Under the pieces are notes generated by a model. That model did not search any database and was not told the origin of the DNA. It saw nothing but the letters and a program-made list of their open reading frames with translations. A program made the position numbers and the translations under genes. 64,000 nt of DNA from Actinomycetospora callitridis (GTDB lineage: Bacteria > Actinomycetota > Actinomycetes > Mycobacteriales > Pseudonocardiaceae): assembly GCF_028737265.1 (NCBI RefSeq), contig NZ_JAQZAK010000005.1:1-64000 (forward strand). The letters are read 5' to 3'. How positions within the stretch are numbered: the stretch's first letter is position 1; the number at the start of each line of letters is the position of its first letter. Below are positions 7,797 through 15,833 of this stretch, piece after piece.

Positions 7797-8606
7797 GTGC
7801 CGGACGATGTCAAGCCGAACCGCTCGGGTCCCACCCCTCCGCGTGACGGACGTCGCACGCGGTGGGAGAAGCACCGGACGCAGCGCCGGGCCGAGTTCGT
7901 CGAGGCCGCGATGCGCGTCCTCGCGGACGTGGGTCCGGACTTCGGGATCGAGCAGGTCGCGGTCGAGGCGGGCGTCACCAAGCCCGTGCTCTACCGGCAC
8001 TTCTCCGACAAGGCCGACCTCGTCGAGGCCATGGGCGAACGCGCCACGGAGATCCTGCTCGACCGGCTGATCCCCGCGCTGAACAGCGAGGAGGCGCCGC
8101 TCCCGCGCATCCGCAAGTCGATCGACGCGTTCTTCGGGACCCTCGACGAGTACCCGAACCTCTACTGGGTGCTGGCGCGGCACACCCCGATCGACGGGCG
8201 TGGCTCCGACGTCGTCCGCGAGGACAAGGAGATCATCGCGACGGCGCTGTCGGCGCTGCTCGGCGACTACCTGCGGTCCTTCGGGCTCGACTCCGGGCCC
8301 GCCGAGCCGTGGGCGTACGGCGTGGTCGGCTTCGTCCAGAACGCGGCGGAGTGGTGGCTCGAGCGGCGCTCGATGAGCCGCGAGAGCGTCACCGAGTACC
8401 TCACGTTGCTGGTGTGGGCGGCGATCGACGGGTTCGCCCGTCAGCACGACGTCCTCATCGACCCCAACGCCCCCCTGGCCATCAACAAGGTCATCCAGTT
8501 GCACGCGGGAGACGTGCGGGCCCCGGCCAGGCGGCCGGGGGAGTCAGGCGGCCCGAGCGGCGGCCGAGCGAGTACCGATCGAGCAGTGAGGAGCCCGGAG
8601 CGATGA
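7797..8606 (+). CDS. TetR/AcrR family transcriptional regulator
   Basis: 269 aa from GTG 7797. N-terminal HTH around residues 40-75 (FGIEQVAVEAGVTKPVLY then RHFSDKADL) preceded by a basic arm; a large all-helical ligand domain follows (WAYGVVGFVQNAAEWWLERR). The C-terminal 30 residues are low-complexity. Divergent from the oxygenase/hydrolase/BVMO set, which it probably represses, with the palindrome at 7758-7784 as likely site. Its stop overlaps the next ATG (ATGA), so it is translated together with two unknown genes. Confidence 0.9.
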   Translation: MPDDVKPNRSGPTPPRDGRRTRWEKHRTQRRAEFVEAAMRVLADVGPDFGIEQVAVEAGVTKPVLYRHFSDKADLVEAMGERATEILLDRLIPALNSEEAPLPRIRKSIDAFFGTLDEYPNLYWVLARHTPIDGRGSDVVREDKEIIATALSALLGDYLRSFGLDSGPAEPWAYGVVGFVQNAAEWWLERRSMSRESVTEYLTLLVWAAIDGFARQHDVLIDPNAPLAINKVIQLHAGDVRAPARRPGESGGPSGGRASTDRAVRSPER

Positions 8607-8953
8607 CGCCAGAGGCAACACCCGCGCACGACCACGACGAGGACGGCTACGCCGGGCCCGCGACCCTCGAGGTCGACGGCACGGAGTACGACGTGCACGT
8701 CACCCTGCTCGGGCACTTCGAGCCCCTCGACGGGCGATTCCACTGGTACGGCCGCGTGGCCGTGCACGCCGAGCTGCACGCGGCCCTGGACGGCCGCAAG
8801 CGCCCCACGCGGGTCACGACGCCCGTCGGCGCCGCGGACGGCGAGCTCTCCGACGTCGACCCGTGGGGCCGCTACCGGATCGCCGGCTTCTCGACGCCGC
8901 CGTTCCCCGTCGGTTCGGAGGACACGCCCGCCGAGATCGCCGGGGTGCGCTGA
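8603..8953 (+). CDS. DUF4873-type protein
   Basis: 116 aa. ATG at 8603 overlaps the tetR stop. The sequence YAGPATLEVDGTEYDVHV, GHFEPLDGRFHWYGRV and GRYRIAGFSTPPFP is typical of DUF4873, a small beta-rich family commonly near actinobacterial flavin monooxygenases (from memory). No catalytic motif or signal peptide. TGATG junction with the next gene. Given the flavin monooxygenase across the divergent promoter, a role in the same oxidative pathway is inferred. Confidence 0.8.
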   Translation: MTPEATPAHDHDEDGYAGPATLEVDGTEYDVHVTLLGHFEPLDGRFHWYGRVAVHAELHAALDGRKRPTRVTTPVGAADGELSDVDPWGRYRIAGFSTPPFPVGSEDTPAEIAGVR

Positions 8954-9483
8954 TGGCGCCCGGCGAGGCGGGCCGCGCGGTCGCGGACCAGGTCTGCGAC
9001 CCCGCCACCGTCCGCTCGCTCGCCACCCCGGAGCGCGCTGTGCGCGTCATCGGCGGCCTGATCGGCGACCGGGTGACGTTCGGCCCGGTGCCCGCCGGCC
9101 CGCACGACATGGCCACCGCGTACGCGGAGGGTGCCGTCGGACGGCTGACGGCGCGCCGCGAGGGCGACCAGCTCGTGGTGGTCCGGGTCCCGGTGTCGCT
9201 CGACCTCACGGTCGTCATCGGCACCCGCAGGATCCCCGCCGACGTCGAGCTCCTCGTGCGCGTCGGCCTCGTCGCGCGGGCGGCGCCGGACGCGGTGGAG
9301 ATCGACGTCGAGCCGGTCCGGTACTCCGACATCGACGCCGACATCCGCACCAGCGGCGTCGGCGGCGTGTTCCTGCGCCGCCTCGGCGACCTCGACACCG
9401 AGATCCGCCACCACGTCGGCGTCTACGTCTCCACCGTGCTGGCCACGCCCGAGGCCGTCGCGGAGTGCCGCATCCCCCTGTGA
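8953..9483 (+). CDS. conserved hypothetical protein coupled to tetR and DUF4873 genes
   Basis: 176 aa, ATG at 8953 within TGATG, so it is translated by re-initiation. Not recognised. A middle beta-rich stretch (RREGDQLVVVRVPVSLDLTV, RIPADVELLVRVGLV) and a C-terminal segment (RTSGVGGVFLRRLGDLDTEI) suggest a folded lipid- or ligand-binding type domain, but this is a guess from composition. Last gene of the tetR operon, followed at once by a strong hairpin. Confidence 0.75.
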   Translation: MAPGEAGRAVADQVCDPATVRSLATPERAVRVIGGLIGDRVTFGPVPAGPHDMATAYAEGAVGRLTARREGDQLVVVRVPVSLDLTVVIGTRRIPADVELLVRVGLVARAAPDAVEIDVEPVRYSDIDADIRTSGVGGVFLRRLGDLDTEIRHHVGVYVSTVLATPEAVAECRIPL

Positions 9484-9490
9484 GCCGCGC

Positions 9491-9538
9491 CCCCGTGAGC
9501 GATGTTCCCGGCTATCACCGCGAACATCGCTCACGGGG
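9491..9538. terminator. bidirectional hairpin between convergent genes
   Basis: Perfect 17-bp stem: CCCCGTGAGCGATGTTC (9491-9507) pairs with GAACATCGCTCACGGGG (9522-9538). It starts 7 bases after the stop at 9483 and ends at the base before the opposing stop at 9539. Member of a family of GTGAGYG palindromes in this window. Confidence 0.85.
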
Positions 9539-10948
9539 TCAGCGGGGGCGCGAGAGCTCGATGAAGTGGTCGCGGTCGACGACCTTCACCCGCGGGCGGC
9601 CGTCGGGCTCGCCGCGCCCGCGCTCGTGGGCGTCGATGGCCTCCCAGCCCTCCTGGTCGACGAGGTCGGGGCAGCGCTCGCGCAGCCAGGCCTCGACGGC
9701 CTCGTGGTGGTCGTCGGCCCGCTCGATCGGCGCGCGCTCGGCGAGGTCGGCGAGCAGGTGGCGGACGGTCTCGTTGGCGTCCTTCTTGTTGGTGCCGATG
9801 ATCCCGGTGGGCCCCCGCTTGATCCACCCGACGACGTACTCGCGGTCGTGCCCTTCGACGCGGCCCTCGGTGTGGGGCACGGTGCCGCTGTCGTCGTCGA
9901 AGGGCAGCCCGGGCAGGGCGACCCCCCGGTAGCCCACGGCGCGCAGGACGAGCCCGGTCGTGACGGTCTCGCGCTCGCCGGTGTCGACGGCGCGGGTGCG
10001 CCCGTCCTCGCCGGTCTCGAGTCGGTTGATCCCCAGGACGATCTCCTCGACGCGCCCGTCGCCGCGGATCTCGACGGGCGAGCGCAGGAACCGGAACTCC
10101 ATGCGGTGCTTCGCGTCGGGGTCGGGGCCCCTCTGCGCCCAGCCGCTGAACAGCTCGAGGTTGCGGCGCGCGCCCTTCGTGAGCGTGTCGTCGTCGGCGA
10201 TCCCGGGCGGGGCCTGCTCGGGGTCGACGACGACGGTGAGGTCGGCGATGTCGTCGAGCTCGCGCAGCTCGGTGGTGGTGAACGCGGCCTCGCGCACGCT
10301 GCGGCGCCCGCAGATCAGCGTCTCGCGCACCCCCGAGGCGACGAAGGCGTGGAGGGCGTGGTCGGCGGTGTCGGTCGTGCGCAGGTCGGCCTCGGGCAGC
10401 AGCAGCATCCGCGCCACGTCCAGGGCGACGTTGCCGGCGCCGATCACCACCGCCCGCTCGGAGTCGAGCCGCGGGTCGAGGGCGGCGTGGTCGGGGTGGC
10501 CGTTGTACCAACCGACGAAGTCGACCGACGCGATGCTGCCGGGCAGGTCCTCGCCGGGGATCCCGAGCCGGCGCTCGGTCTGCGAGCCCACCGCGTAGAC
10601 GATCGCGTCGTAGCGCTCCAGGAGCTCGTCGCGGGTGATCACCCCGCCGCCCTCCCCGGTCGAGCGGAGCTCCTCGTCGTCCCCCAGGTGCACGTGCCCG
10701 AAGAACCGGAACTCCTCGCGACGGGCGGTCTTGTCGTACTGCGCGCTCACCGACTTGATCTTCGGGTGGTCCGGGGCGACCCCGAGCCGCACCAGGCCCC
10801 ACGGGGTGGCCAACCGGTCGAACATGTCCACCCGGACGTCGAGCCCACCGTCGGTTCCAGCGTCGAGCAACGCGGCCGCGGCGTAGAACCCCGACGGCCC
10901 GGAACCGACGACGGCGACGTGGTGGGGTCGCGTCGTGTGATTCTCCAC
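9539..10948 (-). CDS. fprA: ferredoxin--NADP(+) reductase (FprA/adrenodoxin reductase type)
   Basis: 469 aa from GTG 10948 (VENHTTRPHHVAVVGSGPSG); the open frame continues to 11101 but the extra residues are not family-like. FAD motif GSGPSG near residue 15, then LATPWGLVRLGVAPDHPKIK, typical of adrenodoxin-reductase-like FNRs; NADP motif VIGAGNVALDVARML in the middle; C-terminal YVVGWIKRGPTGIIGTNKKD. It passes electrons from NADPH to ferredoxin in the cytoplasm and could feed the P450 or other oxygenases in the region (inference). Confidence 0.92.
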   Translation of the reverse strand: MENHTTRPHHVAVVGSGPSGFYAAAALLDAGTDGGLDVRVDMFDRLATPWGLVRLGVAPDHPKIKSVSAQYDKTARREEFRFFGHVHLGDDEELRSTGEGGGVITRDELLERYDAIVYAVGSQTERRLGIPGEDLPGSIASVDFVGWYNGHPDHAALDPRLDSERAVVIGAGNVALDVARMLLLPEADLRTTDTADHALHAFVASGVRETLICGRRSVREAAFTTTELRELDDIADLTVVVDPEQAPPGIADDDTLTKGARRNLELFSGWAQRGPDPDAKHRMEFRFLRSPVEIRGDGRVEEIVLGINRLETGEDGRTRAVDTGERETVTTGLVLRAVGYRGVALPGLPFDDDSGTVPHTEGRVEGHDREYVVGWIKRGPTGIIGTNKKDANETVRHLLADLAERAPIERADDHHEAVEAWLRERCPDLVDQEGWEAIDAHERGRGEPDGRPRVKVVDRDHFIELSRPR

Positions 10949-11157
10949 CAGAACATCGTGGCCCACCCGGACCTGCCGCGCACCCGTCTGCCGGAACGGT
11001 CGGAAACCGGGTGTGCGGCGCCACACCGGGGCCGGACACGCCGACGGACGAGTGATCCCGAGCCGGGGCGTGGCCGGAACCGTCCTCGGTCGAGGCATCA
11101 CTCCATGGGATCATCGAGCGCGAGAATGCCGCGTCACCAGGGCTAACGTCCCTCGTG

Positions 11158-11454
11158 ATGATCAGCGACGAGGTCGGGCCCCGGCACGGTGCCCACGATG
11201 ACCGAGCCGGAACCAGCGTGTCGTGGCGCCGCGGCGTCGACGTGCTCGACGACTACGCCGGTGGTGGCGTCCTGTCCGAGGAGCTGGCCGACGACCTCGT
11301 CAACGACCTCGTCGGGCTCGTCGGCGGTGCCCGGCCGCGTCGCTCGCGCCGGGGACCGCACACCGGCTCGCGGCCCGGCCCCCAGCCCAGCCGCCCGGCG
11401 GTCACGCCGCCCGCGCACCGCCCCCGGCTCACGCTGGTGCGCGGCGGCGCCTGA
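11158..11454 (+). CDS. small hypothetical protein
   Basis: 98 aa from ATG 11158 (GTG at 11155 also possible). The central part DVLDDYAGGGVLSEELADDL looks protein-like; the C-terminal half is Pro/Arg-rich and probably disordered. No clear ribosome-binding site. It converges on the methyltransferase gene with a 3-base gap. Kept at low confidence because GC-rich DNA readily yields such frames. Confidence 0.4.
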   Translation: MISDEVGPRHGAHDDRAGTSVSWRRGVDVLDDYAGGGVLSEELADDLVNDLVGLVGGARPRRSRRGPHTGSRPGPQPSRPAVTPPAHRPRLTLVRGGA

Positions 11455-11457
11455 GCG

Positions 11458-12216
11458 CTACTCCTTGACGGCCACCAGCACGAGGTAGTGCAGCTCGGCG
11501 CCGGCCATCGACAGGCGGTGCCGGAAGGTGCGCCGGACGACGATGTGCGAGGGGTGCTCGGACCCCTCGGTCGCGGCGAGCATGGCCTCGACGTCCGTCG
11601 CGTCCTGGCCGGCGTCGCCGCCGGCGAGGGTCAGGGCGAGGAACGAGCCGGGCGGGAACGCGTCCCACAGCTGGGCGAGGGCGTCGACCGGGACGTGCCC
11701 CTCGCCGACGGCGCCTGCGGCGACCAGCGCGGTCAGCCCCTCGTCGCGCACGAGCTGCCGGACCTCGTCGACGTCGAGCCGCTCGCCCACGAGGTAGTGC
11801 GCGTAGAGGCCGGGGCGGTCGCGGTGCGCGGCGTCGCGGGCCTCCGGCACACCGTCCGCGCCGGCGACCACGGTGACGCCGCGGGCGCGGAGCTCCTCGC
11901 CGACCACGCCGTTGCCGGCGCCCAGGTCGAAGGCGCGCAGGTCGTCGACCGAGGACCCCGACGCGGCGACGGCCTCGGCGAGCGCGGTCGCGACGGTGGC
12001 GGGCGACGCGCACTGCAGCCGGTGCTGGACGACCTCCTCGTAGAGGCCGGGCACCGAGTACACCCGCGCGTAGTCGTGCAGGACGAGGCGCTCGTCCGTG
12101 CCGTCGGCGTGGTGGAGGACGAACTCCTCCTGGGCCTGTCGGCGTCCCGGGGTCGTGTCGAGCTCGACGGTCCAGCCGGCCGCCGGCTCCTTCGCTGTGG
12201 CCATGGCGGTCATCAT
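11458..12216 (-). CDS. class I SAM-dependent methyltransferase
   Basis: 252 aa, start at ATG 12216 or ATG 12204. The glycine-rich SAM loop FDLGAGNGVVGEEL is near residue 95, followed by an acidic residue in VVAGADGVPEA, within a Rossmann-like half; the C-terminus (RRTFRHRLSMAGAELHYLVL) looks like the closing strands. Ahead of the SAM loop lies about 90 residues with HADGTDERLVLHDYARVYSV. The methyl acceptor is unknown. Apparently monocistronic. Confidence 0.8.
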   Translation of the reverse strand: MMTAMATAKEPAAGWTVELDTTPGRRQAQEEFVLHHADGTDERLVLHDYARVYSVPGLYEEVVQHRLQCASPATVATALAEAVAASGSSVDDLRAFDLGAGNGVVGEELRARGVTVVAGADGVPEARDAAHRDRPGLYAHYLVGERLDVDEVRQLVRDEGLTALVAAGAVGEGHVPVDALAQLWDAFPPGSFLALTLAGGDAGQDATDVEAMLAATEGSEHPSHIVVRRTFRHRLSMAGAELHYLVLVAVKE

Positions 12217-12413
12217 GCCCGGCCGCCGCGGCCCGGGCCGGGGCCTCGCCTGTGGCGAACGTCCCGGTCCGCGCGCTGTGGCCCGGATCCCGCTCTGTTC
12301 CCTCGGGCGTCACCGGTCGGTCACGCTCGGTGCGTCAGGCACGCGTCGACGTCGTCGCGGCTCGCCCACCCGCCCCGGGACCGTCGCGTCGACGGCCCGG
12401 CAGGGAGGTCGTC

Positions 12414-12656
12414 ATGAGTGCTGTGCCCGCCCACTCCCCCGTCGCCGCGCTGCTTCGCCCGGGGACGCACCCGCGCGCGGTCGCCGTCGACGCCGCCGAC
12501 CGGGAGCACGCCGTCACGGTCGTCGCCCACCTCCTCCACGCCGAGTGCGAGCAGTGGAGCTGGACGACCCACCACCCCGACACCCACCGCCCGGAGGCGC
12601 TCCGGATCGTCGGTGCCCTCACCCGAGAGGGGTGGGCACCCCGCTCGGCCGCATGA
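12414..12656 (+). CDS. small hypothetical protein
   Basis: 80 aa. ATG at 12414 with GGGAGG upstream at suitable spacing. Cytoplasmic, slightly basic, His- and Trp-containing (HLLHAECEQWSWTTHHPDTH). Not recognised. The 197 bases upstream (12217-12413) show nothing identifiable. Confidence 0.6.
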   Translation: MSAVPAHSPVAALLRPGTHPRAVAVDAADREHAVTVVAHLLHAECEQWSWTTHHPDTHRPEALRIVGALTREGWAPRSAA

Positions 12657-12741
12657 GCGGACGCGAGTGGGCGCGTCCGACGCCCCGGTCGGTCGGTAGA
12701 TTGCTGCTCCGATCGGCTCAACGGAGCCTGGAGGGGTGGGC

Positions 12742-13005
12742 ATGGCCATCGAGGTGGACGGCGTCTCCGTGAAGGAGACGTCCCGGGGTTCGGGGGCCGC
12801 GTGGCGGTGGAGCTCGGTGGGACCGAGCCCGATCGACTACGAGATCCAGTGGGTCGAGAACAAGGACACGTTCCTGTACTCGACGCGCGTGCGCCCGGGC
12901 GGCTGGAACGTCTCCCAGCTCGACCCGGACACGTGGGTCGGCGACGGGACGATCGAGGGCGCCCGGGAGATGGTCGAGCGGGGTCTGCCGACGCTGCCGC
13001 ACTGA
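12742..13005 (+). CDS. small hypothetical protein
   Basis: 87 aa. ATG 12742 follows GGAGGGG. Compact sequence with many aromatic residues (WRWSSVGPSPIDYEIQWVEN, VRPGGWNVSQLDPDTWVGDG), consistent with a small beta fold. Not recognised. Followed directly by a strong bidirectional terminator. Confidence 0.65.
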   Translation: MAIEVDGVSVKETSRGSGAAWRWSSVGPSPIDYEIQWVENKDTFLYSTRVRPGGWNVSQLDPDTWVGDGTIEGAREMVERGLPTLPH

Positions 13006-13023
13006 GACCCTCCCCGCAGAAGC

Positions 13024-13066
13024 GAACGGCACTCTCGCTCCACCGAACGGAGCGAAAGTGCCGTTC
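13024..13066. terminator. bidirectional hairpin
   Basis: GAACGGCACTCTCGCTC (13024-13040) pairs with GAGCGAAAGTGCCGTTC (13050-13066), one mismatch in 17. It lies between the convergent genes ending at 13005 and 13085. Confidence 0.85.
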
Positions 13067-13084
13067 GTTCCTCGTCGCGGGACC

Positions 13085-13291
13085 TCAGTTGCCGCCGAGC
13101 ACCCCGGCGTCGCCGAGCTTCGCCATGACGGCGTTGGGGCCGTCGAACTGGTCCTTGTCGAGACCCTTGAGGGTGTCGACGAGCTGCTGGTCGGCCCCGT
13201 TCGAGGAGGCGTGGTCGGCCAGCTCCTGCGGCCCGCCCGGGTACTGGAACCCGGCGAGCGTCTTCTGCACCTGCGTGACGTCGTAACCCAT
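13085..13291 (-). CDS. DUF2795 domain protein
   Basis: 68 aa, ATG at 13291. MGYDVTQVQKTLAGFQYPGG, PQELADHASSNGADQQLVDT and LKGLDKDQFDGPNAVMAKLG match the short helical DUF2795 family, in which VQKxLxGxxYP is characteristic. Function unknown; common in actinobacteria. Single gene. Confidence 0.8.
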   Translation of the reverse strand: MGYDVTQVQKTLAGFQYPGGPQELADHASSNGADQQLVDTLKGLDKDQFDGPNAVMAKLGDAGVLGGN

Positions 13292-13365
13292 GTCGGCGGT
13301 TAGCCGACCGTCCGTCGCTCGAACCGTCCCTCACCCGAACCGTCCGGTGCGCGACACTCCCGGCC

Positions 13366-13833
13366 GTGGCGCCCCCGTTCCCGGCCGTGGTGTTCGATCT
13401 CGACGGCACCCTCACCGTTCCCGGGACGACGCGCCCGGCCCCTGGGGTGATCGCGCTCGTCGAGGCCCTGCACGCGCGGGACGTGCCGCTCGCCGTCGCG
13501 ACGTCGGCGTCGGTGGGGCCCGCCCGCCGGGTGCTCGCCGGGCTCGGGGTCCTCGCGTGCTTCACCGAGGTCGCGGGACGCGGGACCGACGGCGTGTACG
13601 CGGGCAAGGACGCCGTGGTCGGCGAGGCGCTGCTCGGGCTCGGGATCACGACGGCCGGGCCGGGCACGCCGATGCTGGGCGACAGCCCCGCCGACCTCGA
13701 CGCCGCGGCCGCGCACGGCCTGGTGCCGGTCGGCGTGGCCTGGGGCGCGTCGCGCGCCGACGCGCTGCGGGCTGCCGGGGCGTGCGCCGTGCTCGGGCAC
13801 CCGGACGAGCTGTGGTCGTTGCGGGCATCCTGA
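13366..13833 (+). CDS. HAD-superfamily phosphatase
   Basis: 155 aa from GTG 13366. Motif I FDLDGTLTVPG with nucleophile Asp, motif II TSAS in VAVATSASVGPA, motif IV GDSPADLDAA. The cap is small, so it is a phosphoglycolate-phosphatase-like enzyme of short type; the substrate is unknown. It ends 4 bases before dinB and is probably cotranscribed with it. Confidence 0.85.
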   Translation: MAPPFPAVVFDLDGTLTVPGTTRPAPGVIALVEALHARDVPLAVATSASVGPARRVLAGLGVLACFTEVAGRGTDGVYAGKDAVVGEALLGLGITTAGPGTPMLGDSPADLDAAAAHGLVPVGVAWGASRADALRAAGACAVLGHPDELWSLRAS

Positions 13834-13837
13834 GACC

Positions 13838-15145
13838 GTGCCCCGCTGGGTCCTGCACCTCGACCTCGACTCGTTCTTCGCGTCGGCCGAGCAGCTGACC
13901 CGTCCGACGCTGCGCGGGCGCCCGGTGCTCGTCGGCGGTCTGGGCCCGCGCGGGATCGTGGCCGGCGCGAGCGGCGAGGCCAAGGAGTGCGGGGCGCGCT
14001 CGGCGATGCCGATGGGCCAGGCGCGGCGGCTGTGCCCGCACGCCGTGGCGCTGCCCCCGCGCACCGCGCTCTACCGGGTGCTCTCCGAGCGTTTCTTCGG
14101 TGTCGTGCGGGCCTGGGCGCCGGTGCTCGAGCAGATCGCCTACGACGAGACCTTCGCCGAGCCCGAGGCCCTCGCCGACGCGGGTGCCGACGACGTGCGC
14201 GCGTTCGCCGAGCGGCTGCGCGCCGAGGTCCGCGTCGTCACCGGGCTCGCGGTCTCGGTGGGCGCCGGGTCGGGCAAGCAGGTCGCGAAGATCGGGTCGG
14301 GGCTCGCCAAGCCGGACGGGGTGCACGTGGTGGCCCAGGGCGGCGAGCGGGCGCTGCTGGACCCGCTGCCGGTCCGCGCCCTCTGGGGCATCGGCCCGGT
14401 CGCGGAGACGACGCTGCACCGCTCCGGCGTCGACACGGTGGCCAAGCTCGCCGCGCTCGACCTCGCCGACGTGACCTCGCTGCTCGGGACGGCCGTCGGG
14501 ACGGGCCTGCACCGCCTCGCGCGCGGCGTCGACGACCGGCCGCTGGTCGAGCGCGGCGAGGCCAAGCAGGTGAGCGCGGAGACGACCTTCGACGCCGATC
14601 TCTCCGACCTCGGCGCCGTGCGCACCGCCGTCGCCGAGCTGGCCGAGGGCGCCCACCGCCGTCTGCTCGCCTCGCACCGCGCGGCGCGCACCGTCAGCGT
14701 CAAGATCCGGAGCTCGTCGTTCGGGACGACGAGCCGCGCGGAGACCCACGCGGTCGCCACGACCGACCTGGCCACGCTCACCGACACCGCGCAGCGCCTC
14801 GCGGTCGCCGCCCTGCCCGACGCCGGCGTGCGCCTGGTCGGCGTCTCGTTCTCCGGGCTCACCACCGCCGTGCAGGAGGCGCTGTTCCCGGAGACCCCGA
14901 CGGCACCCGCCCCCGTGCCGGAGGTGGCGCCCCTGCCGGAGCCCGAGCCGGAGCCCCGTCGCGAGTGGCGCACCGGCGACGACGTCGCCCATCCCCGGCA
15001 CGGGCACGGCTGGGTGCAGGGCGCCGGTCACGGCCGCGTCACCGTGCGCTTCGAGACCGCGTCCTCGGGCCCGGGGCGGGCGATCACCTACCCCGCCGAC
15101 GACCCGGCCCTGACCCGGGCCGACCCGGCGGCGAGCCTCGGCTGA
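13838..15145 (+). CDS. dinB: DNA polymerase IV (Y family, DinB)
   Basis: 435 aa from GTG 13838. Error-prone translesion polymerase. Catalytic carboxylates: Asp in LDLDSFFASAEQ and Asp-Glu in IAYDETFAE (family usual is S-x-D-E-A-F); the steric-gate Phe is in SFFAS. Little-finger domain from about 230 to 345. A clamp-binding motif QEALF follows near 348, then an acidic Pro/Glu linker and a 60-residue C-terminal domain (GDDVAHPRHGHGWVQGAGHG) like the Tudor-type tail of actinobacterial DinB proteins. No LexA box was seen upstream. Confidence 0.93.
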   Translation: MPRWVLHLDLDSFFASAEQLTRPTLRGRPVLVGGLGPRGIVAGASGEAKECGARSAMPMGQARRLCPHAVALPPRTALYRVLSERFFGVVRAWAPVLEQIAYDETFAEPEALADAGADDVRAFAERLRAEVRVVTGLAVSVGAGSGKQVAKIGSGLAKPDGVHVVAQGGERALLDPLPVRALWGIGPVAETTLHRSGVDTVAKLAALDLADVTSLLGTAVGTGLHRLARGVDDRPLVERGEAKQVSAETTFDADLSDLGAVRTAVAELAEGAHRRLLASHRAARTVSVKIRSSSFGTTSRAETHAVATTDLATLTDTAQRLAVAALPDAGVRLVGVSFSGLTTAVQEALFPETPTAPAPVPEVAPLPEPEPEPRREWRTGDDVAHPRHGHGWVQGAGHGRVTVRFETASSGPGRAITYPADDPALTRADPAASLG

Positions 15146-15148
15146 CGC

Positions 15149-15739
15149 TCACACCCCCGGCGCCACCGCGGCCTCCACCAGCTGCCGCGCGATCGCCGAC
15201 CCCGCCCGGGGGGCCGCCGGCTCCGCCGCCACCGCGTGGGTCACCAGCGCGCCCTCGTGCACGAGGAGCAGCTGCAGGGCGAGGCCGTCCGGGTCGGCGA
15301 CCCCCGCCCGCCCGAGCTCCCGGGTGAACAGCTCCCGCAGCCAGCGCTTCTCGTCGTCGATCACGGGGCGTCCGGGGTGGTCTGGCCGGTCGAGCTCGGC
15401 GAAGGCGTTGACGAACGCGCACCCCCGGCTCGCGTCGTCGACCCAGCCCTCCAGCACCGCGAACGGGGCCAGCGCCCGGCGCACGGGGTCGGTCTCCGCC
15501 TCGACCGCCGCCACGACCCGCGCACGCCACCGCTCGTCCCGGGCCCGCAGGTAGGCGGCCACCAGCTCGTCCTTGGAGCCGAAGCGGTCGTAGAGGGTGC
15601 GCTTGGTGACGCCGGACTCGGCCGCGATCGTGTCGACGCCGATCGCGTGGATGCCGTGGCGGTAGAAGAGCGCCGAGGCCACCTCGAGGATGCGCCGCGC
15701 CCCGGGGGTCAGGCGGGGCCCCTCGCCCGTCGTCGTCAT
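15149..15739 (-). CDS. TetR family regulator
   Basis: 196 aa, ATG 15739 with GCAGGAGG upstream. HTH in ASALFYRHGIHAIGVDTIAA then ESGVTKRTLYDRFGSK; C-terminal ligand domain with GCAFVNAFAELDRPDHP, as in TetR_C members controlling oxidoreductases. Divergent from the dehydrogenase gene with two 18-base operators between them, so it very likely represses both. It ends 4 bases from the convergent dinB gene. Confidence 0.9.
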   Translation of the reverse strand: MTTTGEGPRLTPGARRILEVASALFYRHGIHAIGVDTIAAESGVTKRTLYDRFGSKDELVAAYLRARDERWRARVVAAVEAETDPVRRALAPFAVLEGWVDDASRGCAFVNAFAELDRPDHPGRPVIDDEKRWLRELFTRELGRAGVADPDGLALQLLLVHEGALVTHAVAAEPAAPRAGSAIARQLVEAAVAPGV

Positions 15740-15759
15740 GCGCGGCCTCCTGCCGTTGT

Positions 15760-15777
15760 GTTCACCGAGCTGTGAAC
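15760..15777. promoter_or_regulatory. TetR operator, site 1
   Basis: GTTCACCGAGCTGTGAAC, with perfect GTTCAC/GTGAAC arms around six bases. It sits 21 bases upstream of the tetR start. A related site follows 18 bases on at 15796-15813. Confidence 0.65.
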
Positions 15778-15795
15778 CTACTCTGCATCGGAGTG

Positions 15796-15813
15796 GTTCA
15801 CAGACCTGTGTAG
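15796..15813. promoter_or_regulatory. TetR operator, site 2
   Basis: GTTCACAGACCTGTGTAG resembles site 1 (GTTCACmGAsCTGTG core shared). It overlaps the region just before the dehydrogenase ribosome-binding site, so repressor bound here could block transcription of that gene. Confidence 0.6.
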
Positions 15814-15833
15814 GAGGATCGGTGGAGGACACC

